This document shows, piece after piece, positions 32,518 through 41,480 of a stretch of DNA of 64,000 nt. Origin of the DNA: Odontocerum albicorne. Its lineage: Eukaryota; Arthropoda; Insecta; Trichoptera; Odontoceridae. A program made the translations under genes and the position numbers. Position 1 is the stretch's first letter; the number at the start of each line of letters is the position of its first letter. The notes beneath the pieces were generated by a model, which made no database searches, was not told the origin of the DNA, and was given only the letters and a program-made list of their open reading frames with translations. The stretch lies in the NCBI GenBank assembly GCA_949825065.1, contig OX463863.1, positions 22,747,933 through 22,811,932 of the forward strand. The letters are read 5' to 3'.

Positions 32518-33805
32518 TTGGGTGTACAAATAAGTCACCGCCGTTTGACAAAAGTTGGCGCCATCAGTAAGTTATGGTTAAAATTGTCAGATGTAAAATG
32601 TCATTATCGTAAGGTTGGACATCTGTCAACAACATGACCTTGAAATATTAGTGAATTTTTATCAGTATAACATATTTTTTTGTGTTCGAAAATGTCAAGT
32701 TTTGAGCCGAATAAGCGTCATTTGCGGGAACTTTTGATTTACTTCTTCAATTTGAAGAAATCTGCAGCTGAGGCACATCGATTGCTTGTAGAAGCATATG
32801 GTGAGGCTGCCTTAAGTGAGAGAAGTTGTCGTGAGTGGTTTCAAAAGTTTAAGAACGGTGAATTTGACATCGAAGACAAAGAACGTAGCGGAAGGCCGAA
32901 AGTGTACGAAGACGCGGAATTGGAAGTATTATTGGATCAAGATTCGTGCCAAACGCAAGAAGAACTAGCACTTACATTAGGAGTGACTCAACAAGCAATT
33001 TCACATGGGTTGAAATCATTGGGAATGATTCAAAAACAAAGAATTTGGGATTCATATGAACTGACACGGAGAAACTTTGAATGCCAATTTTTTACATGTG
33101 AAATGCTGCTTGCCAGGCATAAACGAAAGGGTTTTCTGCACCATATAGTCACTGGTGATGAAAAATGCATCCATTATGATAATCCAAAAAGGAAGAAATC
33201 ATGGGGATCCCCTGGTCATGCTTCAACATCTACGGCTAAGCCAAATATTCATGGAAAAAAACTCTTGTTGTGTATTTGGTGGGATCAGCTTGGTGTCGTA
33301 TATTATGAGTTGCTCAAACCGAATGAAACCATTGCTGGGGCTGTCTACCGAACATAATTGATGAGATTGAGTCGAGCACTCGAGGAAAAGCGCGCCCACT
33401 ACTACGCCAGACACGACAAAATTATTCTCCTGCATGATAATGCTAGTCCACATGTTGCGGCACCGGTCAAAACCTATTTGGAAACACTCAATTGAGAAGT
33501 TTTACCCCACCCGCTGTATTCACCAGACATTGCTCCTTCTGATTACCACTTGTTTTGATCGATGACGCATGGCCTGTCTGAGCAGCACTTCACATCATAT
33601 GAAGATACCAAAAATTGAGTCGATTCGTGGATAGCCTCAAAAGATGATGATGATGACTGACGCGGTATTCGTATGCTGACAGAAAGATGGGGAAAAGTAG
33701 TGGCAAGCGATGGGTACTACTTCGAATAAAACATGAGGTTCCGTTCTTTCACAATAAATGCCCATTTTTTTATAAAAAACGGCGGAAACTTATTTGTACA
33801 CCTAA
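32518..33805 (+). mobile_element. mariner (DD34D) copy 1, full-length but inactive
   Basis: 1,288 bp between TIRs TTGGGTGTACAAATAAGT and (reversed) TTAGGTGTACAAATAAGT, flanked by TA at 32516-32517 and 33806-33807. It contains a 345-codon transposase pseudogene. An inverted sister copy is at 36258-37507. Confidence 0.95.
32692..33729 (+). pseudogene. mariner transposase, five premature stops
   Basis: Starts 'MSSFEPNKRHLRELLIYF' and ends '...ASDGYYFE' at TAA 33727-33729: exactly 345 codons, no net frameshift. The N-terminus holds the paired-type HTH ('SAAEAHRLLVEAYGEAALSE', 'SCREWFQKF') and 'KERSGRP'. Catalytic residues: D in 'IVTGDEKCIHYDN', D in 'ILLHDNASPH', and D in 'SPDIAPSDYHLF', with 34 residues between the last two (DD34D). 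Stops replace codons at 33355 (TAA), after 'ETLN', after 'DYHLF', after 'TKN' and after the 'DDDDD' run. The first four are consistent with CAA/TGG/CGA to TAA/TGA transitions. The enzyme would cut and paste the element at TA sites; this copy cannot make it. An alternative upstream ATG at 32680 adds four residues. Confidence 0.93.
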
Positions 33806-33894
33806 TATATAAAACCCCTGATTGATACTTGTTCCGATTTTTGATTATATAAAAATTCCCGATTGAAACTTCCAATTGAAGAAGAAGACAGTGC

Positions 33895-34170
33895 TCAAAT
33901 TAACGGCCGTTCTGGTTTATGCACTGCTGATAACACGGAATCGAAAACATCACGAATAATTTGTTTTGGTATTTGGGCGCATTCTCTTTCAATAGCTGCT
34001 CTAAATTCATAATCTGTTGCCGGTTTTGTGTCACAAATATTATCTTTGACGAGCCCCCATAAAAACAGTATATTGATGTGACGTTTGGAGGGTGTTAAAA
34101 TGTCTATCTCTACGTTCAATCCATCTGTTGGGCAAATTCCCATCAATATAGATCCTTATATCACATCACC
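33895..34170 (-). pseudogene. C-terminal relic of a Tc1/mariner-related transposase
   Basis: The - strand reads 'GASPYHGDV' (from '..D.A..H'), then 'LTPSKRHINILFLWGLVKDN', 'YEFRAAIERECAQIPKQIIR' and 'DVFDSVLSAV'. The (S)PDLTPLDFFLWG.VKD.V...P....(E/D)LR..I..E...IP..M..DV family pattern is recognisable although the third catalytic residue region is altered ('SKRHINILFLWG'). This belongs to the outer 32245-34291 element. Confidence 0.6.
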
Positions 34171-34309
34171 ATGGTAGTGGGGAGGTGCACCATTTTGCTG
34201 GAAATAAAAGCCCTCCTCATGAATGTTATGACAAATTTTTCCAGCAAGTTCAAGTAAACAGTACAGTGTATACATTTTTTTGAGACACTTTATAGAGAAA
34301 AATCATAAT

Positions 34310-34600
34310 TTCAAAGACATCATCATCATCATCAGCCCTTTTCCGTCCAAAGTTGAATATAGGTCTCCCCTCTCCTCCTCCATTCCTCTCTTTCCTGGGC
34401 AAATCGTTTCCAGTTGCTCCCGGCCATTCTTCTAATGCAGTCTGCCCACCGTGTCTGAGGACGGCCCACACATCTTCTTTCCTGTCTCGGGTGCCACTCC
34501 AGCACTCTCTGGGTCCATTTATCATCTGTGCATCTGGCAATGTGTCCCGCCCAGTTCCACTTCTGAATGGCGACTTCTGAATGGTAGACATAGAGAATAT
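34310..34600 (-). pseudogene. Non-LTR reverse transcriptase C-terminus, duplicated copy 1
   Basis: The - strand codes 'QKWNWAGHIARCTDDKWTQR', 'GRPQTRWADCIRRMAGSNWK' and 'EREEWRRRGETYIQLW'. A nearly identical segment is at 34690-35130. Confidence 0.7.
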
Positions 34601-34689
34601 TTCATAAATCCATAGAAATCAAAGAAAAAGGAACATAAAATACTTTAACATGGCATCATTTTGATTCAAAGCTTTCATTTTGTGTTGAC

Positions 34690-35130
34690 ATTCATCATCA
34701 TCATCCCGTCTCCGTCCAAAGTTGAACATAGATCTCCCCTTTTCTCCTCCATTCCTCTCTTTCCTGGGAACATCGTTTCCAGTTGCTCCCGGCCATTCTT
34801 CTAATGCAGTCTGACCACCGTGTCTGAGGACGGCCCACATTTCTTCTTCCCTGTCTCGGGCGCCACTCCAGCACTCTCTGGGTCCATCTATCATCTGTGC
34901 ATCTGGCAATGTGTCCCGCTCAGTTCCACTTCTGAATGGCGACTCTTTCGGCGACATCAGCTACTTTGGTCTGCTGCCTTATCCATCCATTGGTCCTCCT
35001 ATCTCTCAGAGAGATATTTAACATTCTCCTCTCCATGGCCCTCTGCGTCACCATGAGCTTGTGCATAGTCTGTTTATTCAGCACCGATGTTTCCAGCCCA
35101 TATGTTAGCACAGGAAGGACACAGGAGTCG
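34690..35130 (-). pseudogene. Non-LTR reverse transcriptase C-terminus, duplicated copy 2
   Basis: Longer than copy 1. It starts 'LTYGLETSVLNKQTMHKLMV', 'TQRAMERRMLNISLRDR', 'IRQQTKVADVAERVAIQKWN', a TGA in place of Trp, then 'AGHIARCTDDRWTQR', 'GRPQTRWSDCIRRMAG' and 'EREEWRRKGEIYVQLW'. Both copies end next to a run of ATC/GAT triplets. The C-terminal part appears twice in tandem, ~380 bp apart. Confidence 0.75.
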
Positions 35131-35219
35131 AGTAGGATTTTTTAAGACATCTTGCGTATTTTGGAGATTTTAAAGACAGTAAAGTAAAATTTTATATACG
35201 TCACAAAAACTATTTAAAA

Positions 35220-35860
35220 CAATGAATTTTAGAGATACACAGAGATAGAGTGGAAACATTTAAATACCTCGGAAGTATCCTAGTGGAAGACCTCGACCCA
35301 GAAACCTGAGTCAAGTGCAGAATTGAATCATCTCGTGCGGCTTTTAATAAAATGAGAAGCGTATTCTGCGATGATAATCTAAACTTGAAACTTCGACAAC
35401 AGTTAGTCAAATGCTACGTTTGGTCAGTGTTATTGCATGGACCGTGGAATCATGGACCCTCAAAGTTGGTAGTATGAACCGACTGGAAGCATTCGAAATG
35501 TGGATGCACTGGAGAATGCTACGGATACCCTGGACGGATATGGTCAGCAACACGAGGGTTCTTCAAAGAGCCAAAGTTGATGGAGAGTTGCTGATTTATA
35601 TTAAAATCCGAAAGGTGTCCTACTTGGGTCATGTACTTAGAGGAGAAAGGTACAAATTACCGCACCTGATCATCCAAGGCAAGATAGAGGGTCGAAGAGG
35701 TGTTGGTAGGAGGCAAATCTCCTGGCTCCGCAATATACGTGGTTGGACTGGTATAAGGAGCATCGGTGATCTTTTTCAGGCTGCCGGGGACAGAGATGCT
35801 TACTCTCAGGTGATGGTCAACATTGGGGAGACCTGACATGACACTGGGAAGAAGAAGAAG
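35220..35860 (+). pseudogene. Non-LTR reverse transcriptase C-terminal half fragment
   Basis: 'ERVETFKYLGSILVEDLD' and 'RIESSRAAFNKMRSVF' (35235-35400) change frame near 35435 into 'ESWTLKVGSMNRLEAFEMWM', 'HWRMLRIPWTDMVSNTRVL', 'YLGHVLRGERYKLPHLIIQG' and 'KIEGRRGVGRRQISWLRNIR', stopping at 35834. This is the clearest LINE C-terminus here: YLG.....D, ESWTL, RMLRIPW, KIEG.RG.GR...SWL. One frameshift and one stop. Confidence 0.8.
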
Positions 35861-36113
35861 AGATACACAAAGCCATAGACAAAAACAGAAAAGTAATAAA
35901 CAACCACAGAATGCAAAAATGTCAGCCCTTTTAAACATTTTTATTTTGCGTTAATATTGTCGAATTCATAAGAAATATTTATAAATTTCGTTTATTAAAA
36001 TTGAAATTTTTCCATCAAAAGACCACACACACTTTTGTTGCGGGTGGTCCGTAGTAAAGTAACGTGACACCAGTCTGATATATATGTCTCGTAACAGACC
36101 GGGATCATTCTGC

Positions 36114-36165
36114 CTGAAGAGAGCCTCGGGATAGGAGGTAGAAACATGTGTAGCGGGAATCAATG
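36114..36165 (+). ncRNA. Possible hammerhead-like terminal motif, fourth variant
   Basis: CTGAAGA, an imperfect hairpin GCCTC...GAGGT, then GAAACATGTG with a six-base palindrome ACATGT, ATTC upstream and GAAT downstream. The base after the palindrome is G, which hammerheads do not cleave well. No accompanying Penelope coding sequence was seen, hence low confidence. Confidence 0.25.
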
Positions 36166-36257
36166 GAATAACAAAGTAATTTATCGTTAAATATTCTATT
36201 TTGTTTCAAAATATAGCTGTAATATTTGGAAGTAAAATAGTACAGAAAGCTGCAAAT

Positions 36258-37507
36258 ATATGGGCATTTATTGTGAAAGAACGGAACCTCATGTTTTATT
36301 CGAAGTAGTACCCATCGCTTGCCACTACTTTTCCCCATCTTTCTGTCAGCATACGAATACCGCGTCAGTCATCATCATCATCTTTTGAGGCTATCCACGA
36401 ATCGACTCAATTTTTGGTATCTTCATATGATGTGAAGTGCTGCTCAGACAGGCCATGCGTCATCGATCAAAACAAGTGGTAATCAGAAGGAGCAATGTCT
36501 GGTGAATACAGCGGGTGGGGTAAAACTTCTCAATTGAGTGTTTCCAAATAGGTTTTGACCGGTGCCGAAACATGTGGACTAGCATTATCATGCAGGAGAA
36601 TAATTTTGTCGTGTCTGGCGTAGTAGTGGGCGCGCTTTTCCTCGAGTGCTCGACTCAATCTCATCAATTATGTTCGGTAGACAGCCCCAGCAATGGTTTC
36701 ATTCGGTTTGAGCAACTCATAATACACGACACCGAGCTGATCCCACCAAATACACAACAAGAGTTTTTTTCCATGAATATTTGGCTTAGCCGTAGATGTT
36801 GAAGCATGACCAGGGGATCCCCATGATTTCTTCCTTTTTGGATTATCATAATGGATGCATTTTTCATCACCAGTGACTATATGGTGCAGAAAACCCTTTC
36901 GTTTATGCCTGGCAAGCAGCATTTCACATGTGGAAAATTGGCATTCAAAGTTTCTCCGTGTCAGTTCATATGAATCCCAATTTCTTTGTTTTTGAATCAT
37001 TCCCAATGATTTCAACCCATGTGAAATTGCTTGTTGAGTCACTCCTAATGTAAGTGCAAGTTCTTCTTGCGTTTGGCACGAATCTTGATCCAATAATACT
37101 TCCAATTCCGCGTCTTCGTACACTTTCGGCCTTCCGCTACGTTCTTTGTCTTCGATGTCAAATTCACCGTTCTTAAACTTTTGAAACCACTCACGACAAC
37201 TTCTCTCACTTAAGGCAGCCTCACCATATGCTTCTACAAGCAATCGATGCGCCTCAGCTGCAGATTTCTTCAAATTGAAGAAGTAAATCAAAAGTTCCCG
37301 CAAATGACGCTTATTCGGCTCAAAACTTGACATTTTCGAACACAAAAAAATATGTTATACTGATAAAAATTCACTAATATTTCAAGGTCATGTTGTTGAC
37401 AGATGTCCAACCTTACGATAATGACATTTTACATCTGACAATTTTAACCATAACTTACTGGTGGCGCCAACTTTTGTCAAACGGCGGTGACTTATTTGTA
37501 CACCCAA
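36258..37507 (-). mobile_element. mariner (DD34D) copy 2, inverted relative to copy 1, 3' end truncated
   Basis: The 5' TIR is intact at 37507 (TTGGGTGTACAAATAAGT in - orientation, next to TA). The other end stops at TGGGCATTTATTGTGAAAG, ~45 bp short of the expected TIR. Nearly identical in sequence to copy 1. Confidence 0.93.
36296..37333 (-). pseudogene. mariner transposase copy 2, same five premature stops
   Basis: 345 codons from ATG 37333 to TAA 36296-36298. The first 221 codons differ from copy 1 at only two residues ('QRNWDS' for 'QRIWDS', 'CQFSTCEM' for 'CQFFTCEM'). The catalytic Asp residues are in place, but all five in-frame stops of copy 1 are found at the same codons, so this protein cannot be made either. 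Confidence 0.93.
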
Positions 37508-37804
37508 TAGTTGTAATATTTGGAAGGAAAATACTATAGTACAGAAAGCTGCAAATATAAGTAGTTGTAATATTTGGAAGGAAAATAGTACAGAAAGCTC
37601 AAATATAGTTGTAATATTTGGAAGTAAAATAGTACAGAAAGCTGCAAATAAAATTATTTATAAAGATAGAGTTGTGTTTGCTAACAGGCAACTAATGTAT
37701 TTGCCTAGGGGCGTCAAACCAAAGGGCGCGTTAAAAAATTCATAAATAAGTTATAAAAATATTTACAAAATTAAAACAGTATTATAATTGATTGTACTTT
37801 TGTT

Positions 37805-37960
37805 GTAAACATTACAACCAGGCGTATTAATTGCCATGTGGCAATCTCCTCCAACCAACCAGAAAGATGTTAAAATGAGCCTTGACTGAAATTGTATTTA
37901 AAAAAATTGAGATTCCCGCGAGAATCGAATTCACAATCATCGACAAACAAACAAATATAC
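37805..37960 (-). mobile_element. SINE2 copy (reverse)
   Basis: AATTGCCATGTGGCAATCTC + CTCCAACCAACCAGAAAGAT and TTGAGATTCCCGCGAGAATC + GAATTC align with the full-length SINE2 at 29826-30000. Diverged; the head is incomplete. Confidence 0.6.
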
Positions 37961-37964
37961 AGTG

Positions 37965-38170
37965 CATATGTGAGTGGAAGGGGCTGTCAAGGGAGATCAA
38001 GGGAAGTGTGGTTGGATTAAGTGTATAATATTTTGAAAGAAGGAAATGTCAGAGAATTTGTAGGGTCTGTATGAGGTGTATGGATTTAGATGTGTTGAGA
38101 TAGGAAAGTCTGACACTCTGTCCTCTCTGCCCACCCCGACAAGGAAATAGCATGATCGTATATATACCAT
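37965..38170 (+). pseudogene. LINE 3' terminal fragment
   Basis: TACAGTGCATATGTGAGTGG, AATATTTTGAAAGAAGG, TTGAGATAGGAAAGTCTG and CACCCCGACAAGGAAATAGC match the 3' ends at 29700-30085 and 63110-63335. It corresponds to the '..DILKEGNVRE...MDLDVLR' to 'YPDKG' region in broken frames. Confidence 0.55.
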
Positions 38171-38212
38171 CACGCCACGTATGTATGTATGAAATAAAAT
38201 ACCATTACCCTA

Positions 38213-38946
38213 TTTTCTCTGTCAGACATGGAGAAGGTGGTGTGTGCCTGTAGGCTGGACTGTTTCTTTGTCAGACATGGAGAAGGTGGTGTGTGCCTGT
38301 AGGCCGGACTGTTTCTCTGTCAGACATGGAGAAGGTGGTGTGTACCTGTAGGCCGGACTGTTTCTTTGTCAGACATGGAGAAGGTGGTGTGTACCTGTAG
38401 GCCGGACTGTTTCTCTGTCAGACATGGAGATGGTGGTGTGTACCTGTAGGCCGGACTGTTTCTCTGTCAGACATGGAGAAGGTGGTGTGTGCCTGTAGGC
38501 CGGACTGTTTCTCTGTCAGACATGGAGAAGGTGGTGTGTACCTGAAGGCCGGACTGTTTCTCTGTCAGACATGGAGAAGGTGGTGTGTACCTGTAGGCCG
38601 GACTGTTTCTGTCAGACATGGAGAAGGTGGTGTGTGCCTGTAGGCCGGACTGTTTCTCTGTCAGACATGGAGAAGGTGGTGTGTACCTGAAGGCCGGACT
38701 GTTTCTCTGTCAGACATGGAGAAGGTGGTGTGTACCTGTAGGCCGGACTGTTTCTGTCAGACATGGAGAAGGTGGTGTGTACCTGTAGGCCGGACTGTTT
38801 CTCAGTCAGACATGGAGAAGGTGGTGTGTGCCTGTAGGCCGGACTGTTTCTCTGTCTGACATGGAGAAGGTGGTGTGTACCTGTAGGCCGGACTGTTTCT
38901 CTGTCAGACATGGAGAAGGTGGTGTGTACCTGTAGGCCGGACTGTT
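38213..38946. repeat. 49-bp minisatellite, ~15 copies
   Basis: Unit TTTCTCTGTCAGACATGGAG + AAGGTGGTGTGTACCTGTAG + GCCGGACTG. Some units lack CT (TTTCTGTCAG), others read TGTGCC for TGTACC. Confidence 0.93.
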
Positions 38947-39129
38947 TTTGACATTTTTATCTTTATTTAAAAAAATATTTAAACCGTTAATAACAAGTAA
39001 AAAGTTGATATCTTGCGGTTTATTGACGTTCTGTTATGTTTTATGGCACGTTTTTGGTAAAAAAAATTCTCTCTTATATAAACTCTCCCTAATTAATGCT
39101 AAACCAGATTTTGGACCCCAGTGGTGAGT

Positions 39130-39345
39130 TTGGAAATCTTTCATGGGTGTTATGTGATGAAAGGACTCGCAGAAACTGACAGAAAAGGACACTGTGAATA
39201 TTTAAAATTTAAAAAAATTTCTTTCGAAATTAAAATCAGAGAAATCCGTTGTATGGAATTTGAAGAGAGAAATATACACGTCGCAATAGGAAAGTCTGGC
39301 GCACTATCCTTTTTGTTTACCACGATAAGGAGAGCATGATTTGTT
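39130..39345 (+). pseudogene. LINE 3' terminal fragment (diverged)
   Basis: CGCAATAGGAAAGTCTGGCG and TTTACCACGATAAGGAGAG resemble the 3' end shared with 37965-38170. Coding sense is lost. Confidence 0.35.
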
Positions 39346-39862
39346 TTAGTGCTGATCTTAAATATGTCTTTAATCCATTGTAATTTGTTTTATCAAACAC
39401 TGTTCATTCCATTTTATGTAACGGTATAACCCTACCGGTTTCAAGGTGCACACCTCATTATCAGGGGAGCGCAAACAAGAGTGAATTATGTTCGAACTGG
39501 TACTGACATATACACTTCTAACGGTAAACATTCGGGTCGGGGATTGTGGGTGGAGGGAAGCAGGAAACAACCTCGGCGAACAGCGGAGAGATTCTTGGGA
39601 TATATGTGTTTGCCAGATGTTCGCCAGACTTAGAAATTTCTAGGGCCTCTAATCTGTCCAATTTATTTCCGTTACTACTGATATGTAAGAATTTGGCATC
39701 ATCGATAGAAAATGTATGGTTTTCACGGTGACAATGATTAGCCGTTTCAGAATAAATTAGAGGATTTGTTAAGGCGGATTTCTGTTCACGAAATCTCTTT
39801 TCAAAAGATCATCCTGTCTTTTCTACATATAAATTATAACAAATCCTCTAATTTATTCTGAA

Positions 39863-40117
39863 ATGGCTAATCATTGTCACCGTGAAAACCATACATTTTC
39901 TATCGATGATGCCAAATTCTTACATATCAGTAGTAACGGAAATAAATTGGACCGATTAGAGGCCCTAGAAATTTCTAAGTCAGTGCATCGAGGAGAACAT
40001 CTGACAAACACATATATTCCAAGAATCTCTCCGCTGCTCGCCGAGGTTGTCCCATGCCTCCCCCAACCCGAATGTTTACCGTTAGAAGTGTGTATCTCGG
40101 TACCGGTTCGAACATAA
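39863..40117 (+). pseudogene. Tail of the Penelope-like GIY-YIG endonuclease
   Basis: Codes 'MANHCHRENHTFSIDDAKFL', 'HISSNGNKLDRLEALEISK', 'SVHRGEHLTNTYIPRISP' and stops at 40115. It matches the C-terminal part of 25464-25835 but lacks the GIY-YIG core. Its frame runs a further 24 residues into the terminal region. Confidence 0.75.
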
Positions 40118-40119
40118 TT

Positions 40120-40190
40120 CAGTCTTGTTTGTGCTCCCCTCATGATGAGGTGTGCACCTTGAAACCGGTAGGGTTATACCGTTACATAAA
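40120..40190 (+). ncRNA. Degraded hammerhead-like motif (PLE-A right arm)
   Basis: The box expected as CTGATGA reads CATGATGA at 40141. Stem II AGGTGTGCACCT, GAAACCGGTA and GGG follow normally. The core lesion predicts loss of activity. Confidence 0.4.
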
Positions 40191-40259
40191 GTGGAATAAA
40201 CAGTGTTCTTTAAACCTCCACAATGTTAATGCCTTAACTATAAATAAAATATGATTAAA

Positions 40260-40560
40260 CACATCTTAAGACATCAAAGGAACATTCATTCGAAAACATT
40301 GCTTAGACCTGCGCTAATTTACGCATCCAAGACCTGGATACGTACAAAGTCAAACGAAAGAGTTCTTGATGCTTTTGAGAGAAAGATTATCTATAGAATA
40401 TATGATACAATTTATGACGATGGCGCTTGGAGAAACAGGTCTAACGAAGAGCTCTACATACTGTACAACAGTTTTGAGTTTTAAGAATTGCTAGACTGCG
40501 CTGGTTTTGGCGCTTACACCGCATGCAGAATACACTGACCCTATAAGGAAGGCTTTGAAA
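40260..40560 (+). pseudogene. Non-LTR reverse transcriptase fragment
   Basis: 'LLRPALIYASKTWIRTKS' and 'RVLDAFERKIIYRIYD' are followed by an in-frame stop. It carries the L.YG.E.W / L..FERK.LR.I LINE pattern, as at 19590, and belongs to the same class. Confidence 0.65.
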
Positions 40561-40569
40561 ATGAATGTT

Positions 40570-41060
40570 GTAGTTATGGTTCGAGAGGTGTGGTAAAAAG
40601 TGTGTGCGATGTACTGGCTAGCTCAGAGAAACTGAAGCAGGTTGGTGAGTTTTGTTATCTATGTTTACGTGTGATGGGCGAGTTTATAGAAGGGTAACGA
40701 CAGGGAACAAGGTAAACGAAGCACTTAATATTATATACTATTGCACAATATCAACAGTAGCAAAAATGACAATACATATTAGTATGTCGGTGCGCATCTT
40801 GATGTATGGAGGTGAAACTAGGACTTGGCAGAAGAAGGAGAAGAGTAAGGTTAATGGTGTGAAGATGCGTGCACTAAGGAAAATGTATGGAGTGTCAATG
40901 TATGAAAGAAGGCGGAATGAAGACATGTATGGATAAAATGGATGTTTTAAGTTAGATGAAGAACAGAGCTTTAAGATGGTTTGGACATGCGGTGAGAATG
41001 AATGATGAAAGAATGACTAAGCAGGCTAGAAGTGCAAGGTGTGCACATCTCCACAGTATT
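40570..41060 (+). pseudogene. Non-LTR reverse transcriptase C-terminal fragment
   Basis: 'SEKLKQVGEF' passes by frame change into 'GRVYRRVTTGNKVNEALNII', 'ILMYGGETRTWQKKEK', 'VKMRALRKMYGVSMYERR', stop, 'MKNRALRWFGHAVRMNDERM' and 'TKQARSARCA'. It is the same family as 46185-47304 and 29259-30085. Confidence 0.75.
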
Positions 41061-41214
41061 CATCTTACTCTTATTCTTCTTCTTTTAAGTCCATGCTCTA
41101 TTTTCATACATCAAGGTGGACACCAACACACTATAATGCATATAACATTGAGTGATATTTTTACCTTGTTACCTATCACTACACATCTTTCAATGTGGTG
41201 CATTAAAATGAGGA

Positions 41215-41372
41215 GTATGGTCACGCGGTAACGCACTGGACTCCCGGTTCGAACGTCGTCGGTTTGAATCCCCGCGTTGTGCTACTCTCCTCGAACGACA
41301 CAGGCACTTTTTCCGCCTAGTGTTCGATGGAATAAGGATACCTATGACTTCGGTCATATCTATTCTTCTAAA
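41215..41372 (+). mobile_element. SINE1 (tRNA-derived), copy 2
   Basis: GGTCACGCGGTAACGCACTG, B box GTCGGTTTGAATCCCC and the body GACACAGGCACTTTTTCCGC + AAGGATACCTATGACTTCGG. It is close to copy 1 at 15150-15345. Confidence 0.75.
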
Positions 41373-41480
41373 AATTAAAAAATGTGCCTTTCAATTATCG
41401 CCCATCATAATAAAAATACTGCCCAAATAAAATAATTTATCTACGTTCAAATGACAACATCACTATGGTGCAAAACAGTT
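41373..41480. other. Spacer
   Basis: Nothing recognised. Confidence 0.3.

Larger units (their letters stand above)
32245..34291 (-). mobile_element. Decayed Tc1/mariner-related transposon hosting nested insertions
   Basis: Left end CAGGGAGTCCCAAAAAAATG + TGTACA, right end (reversed) AAAGTGTCTCAAAAAAATGT + ATACA. Transposase relics near the right end are in - orientation. Within it lie an R3 repeat (32316-32515) and a full mariner (32518-33805). Confidence 0.6.
36213..37650. repeat. ~46-bp repeat split by a mariner (36213-36258 and 37509-37650)
   Basis: Unit TAGCTGTAATATTTGGAAG + TAAAATAGTACAGAAAGCTG + CAAATA. One copy lies left of the mariner and about three to the right, so the mariner landed in or next to a short tandem array. 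Confidence 0.75.
39370..40240. mobile_element. PLE-A head-to-head inverted pair
   Basis: The left arm is 39370-39840 (- orientation) and the right arm 39838-40240 (+). The arms meet inside the endonuclease segment: TAAATTATAAC of the left arm is joined to AAATCCTCTAATTTATTCTG of the right. The left arm keeps ~70 bp more of the endonuclease region (TTCACGAAATCTCTTTTC). Outer ends TTTGTTTTATCAAACACTG and CACTTTATGTAACGG mirror each other, but the right arm lacks the outermost 20 bp. Confidence 0.85.

Noticed and set aside
38612..38911. 99-codon frame in a G/T-rich stretch
   Set aside because: Entirely within the 49-bp minisatellite.
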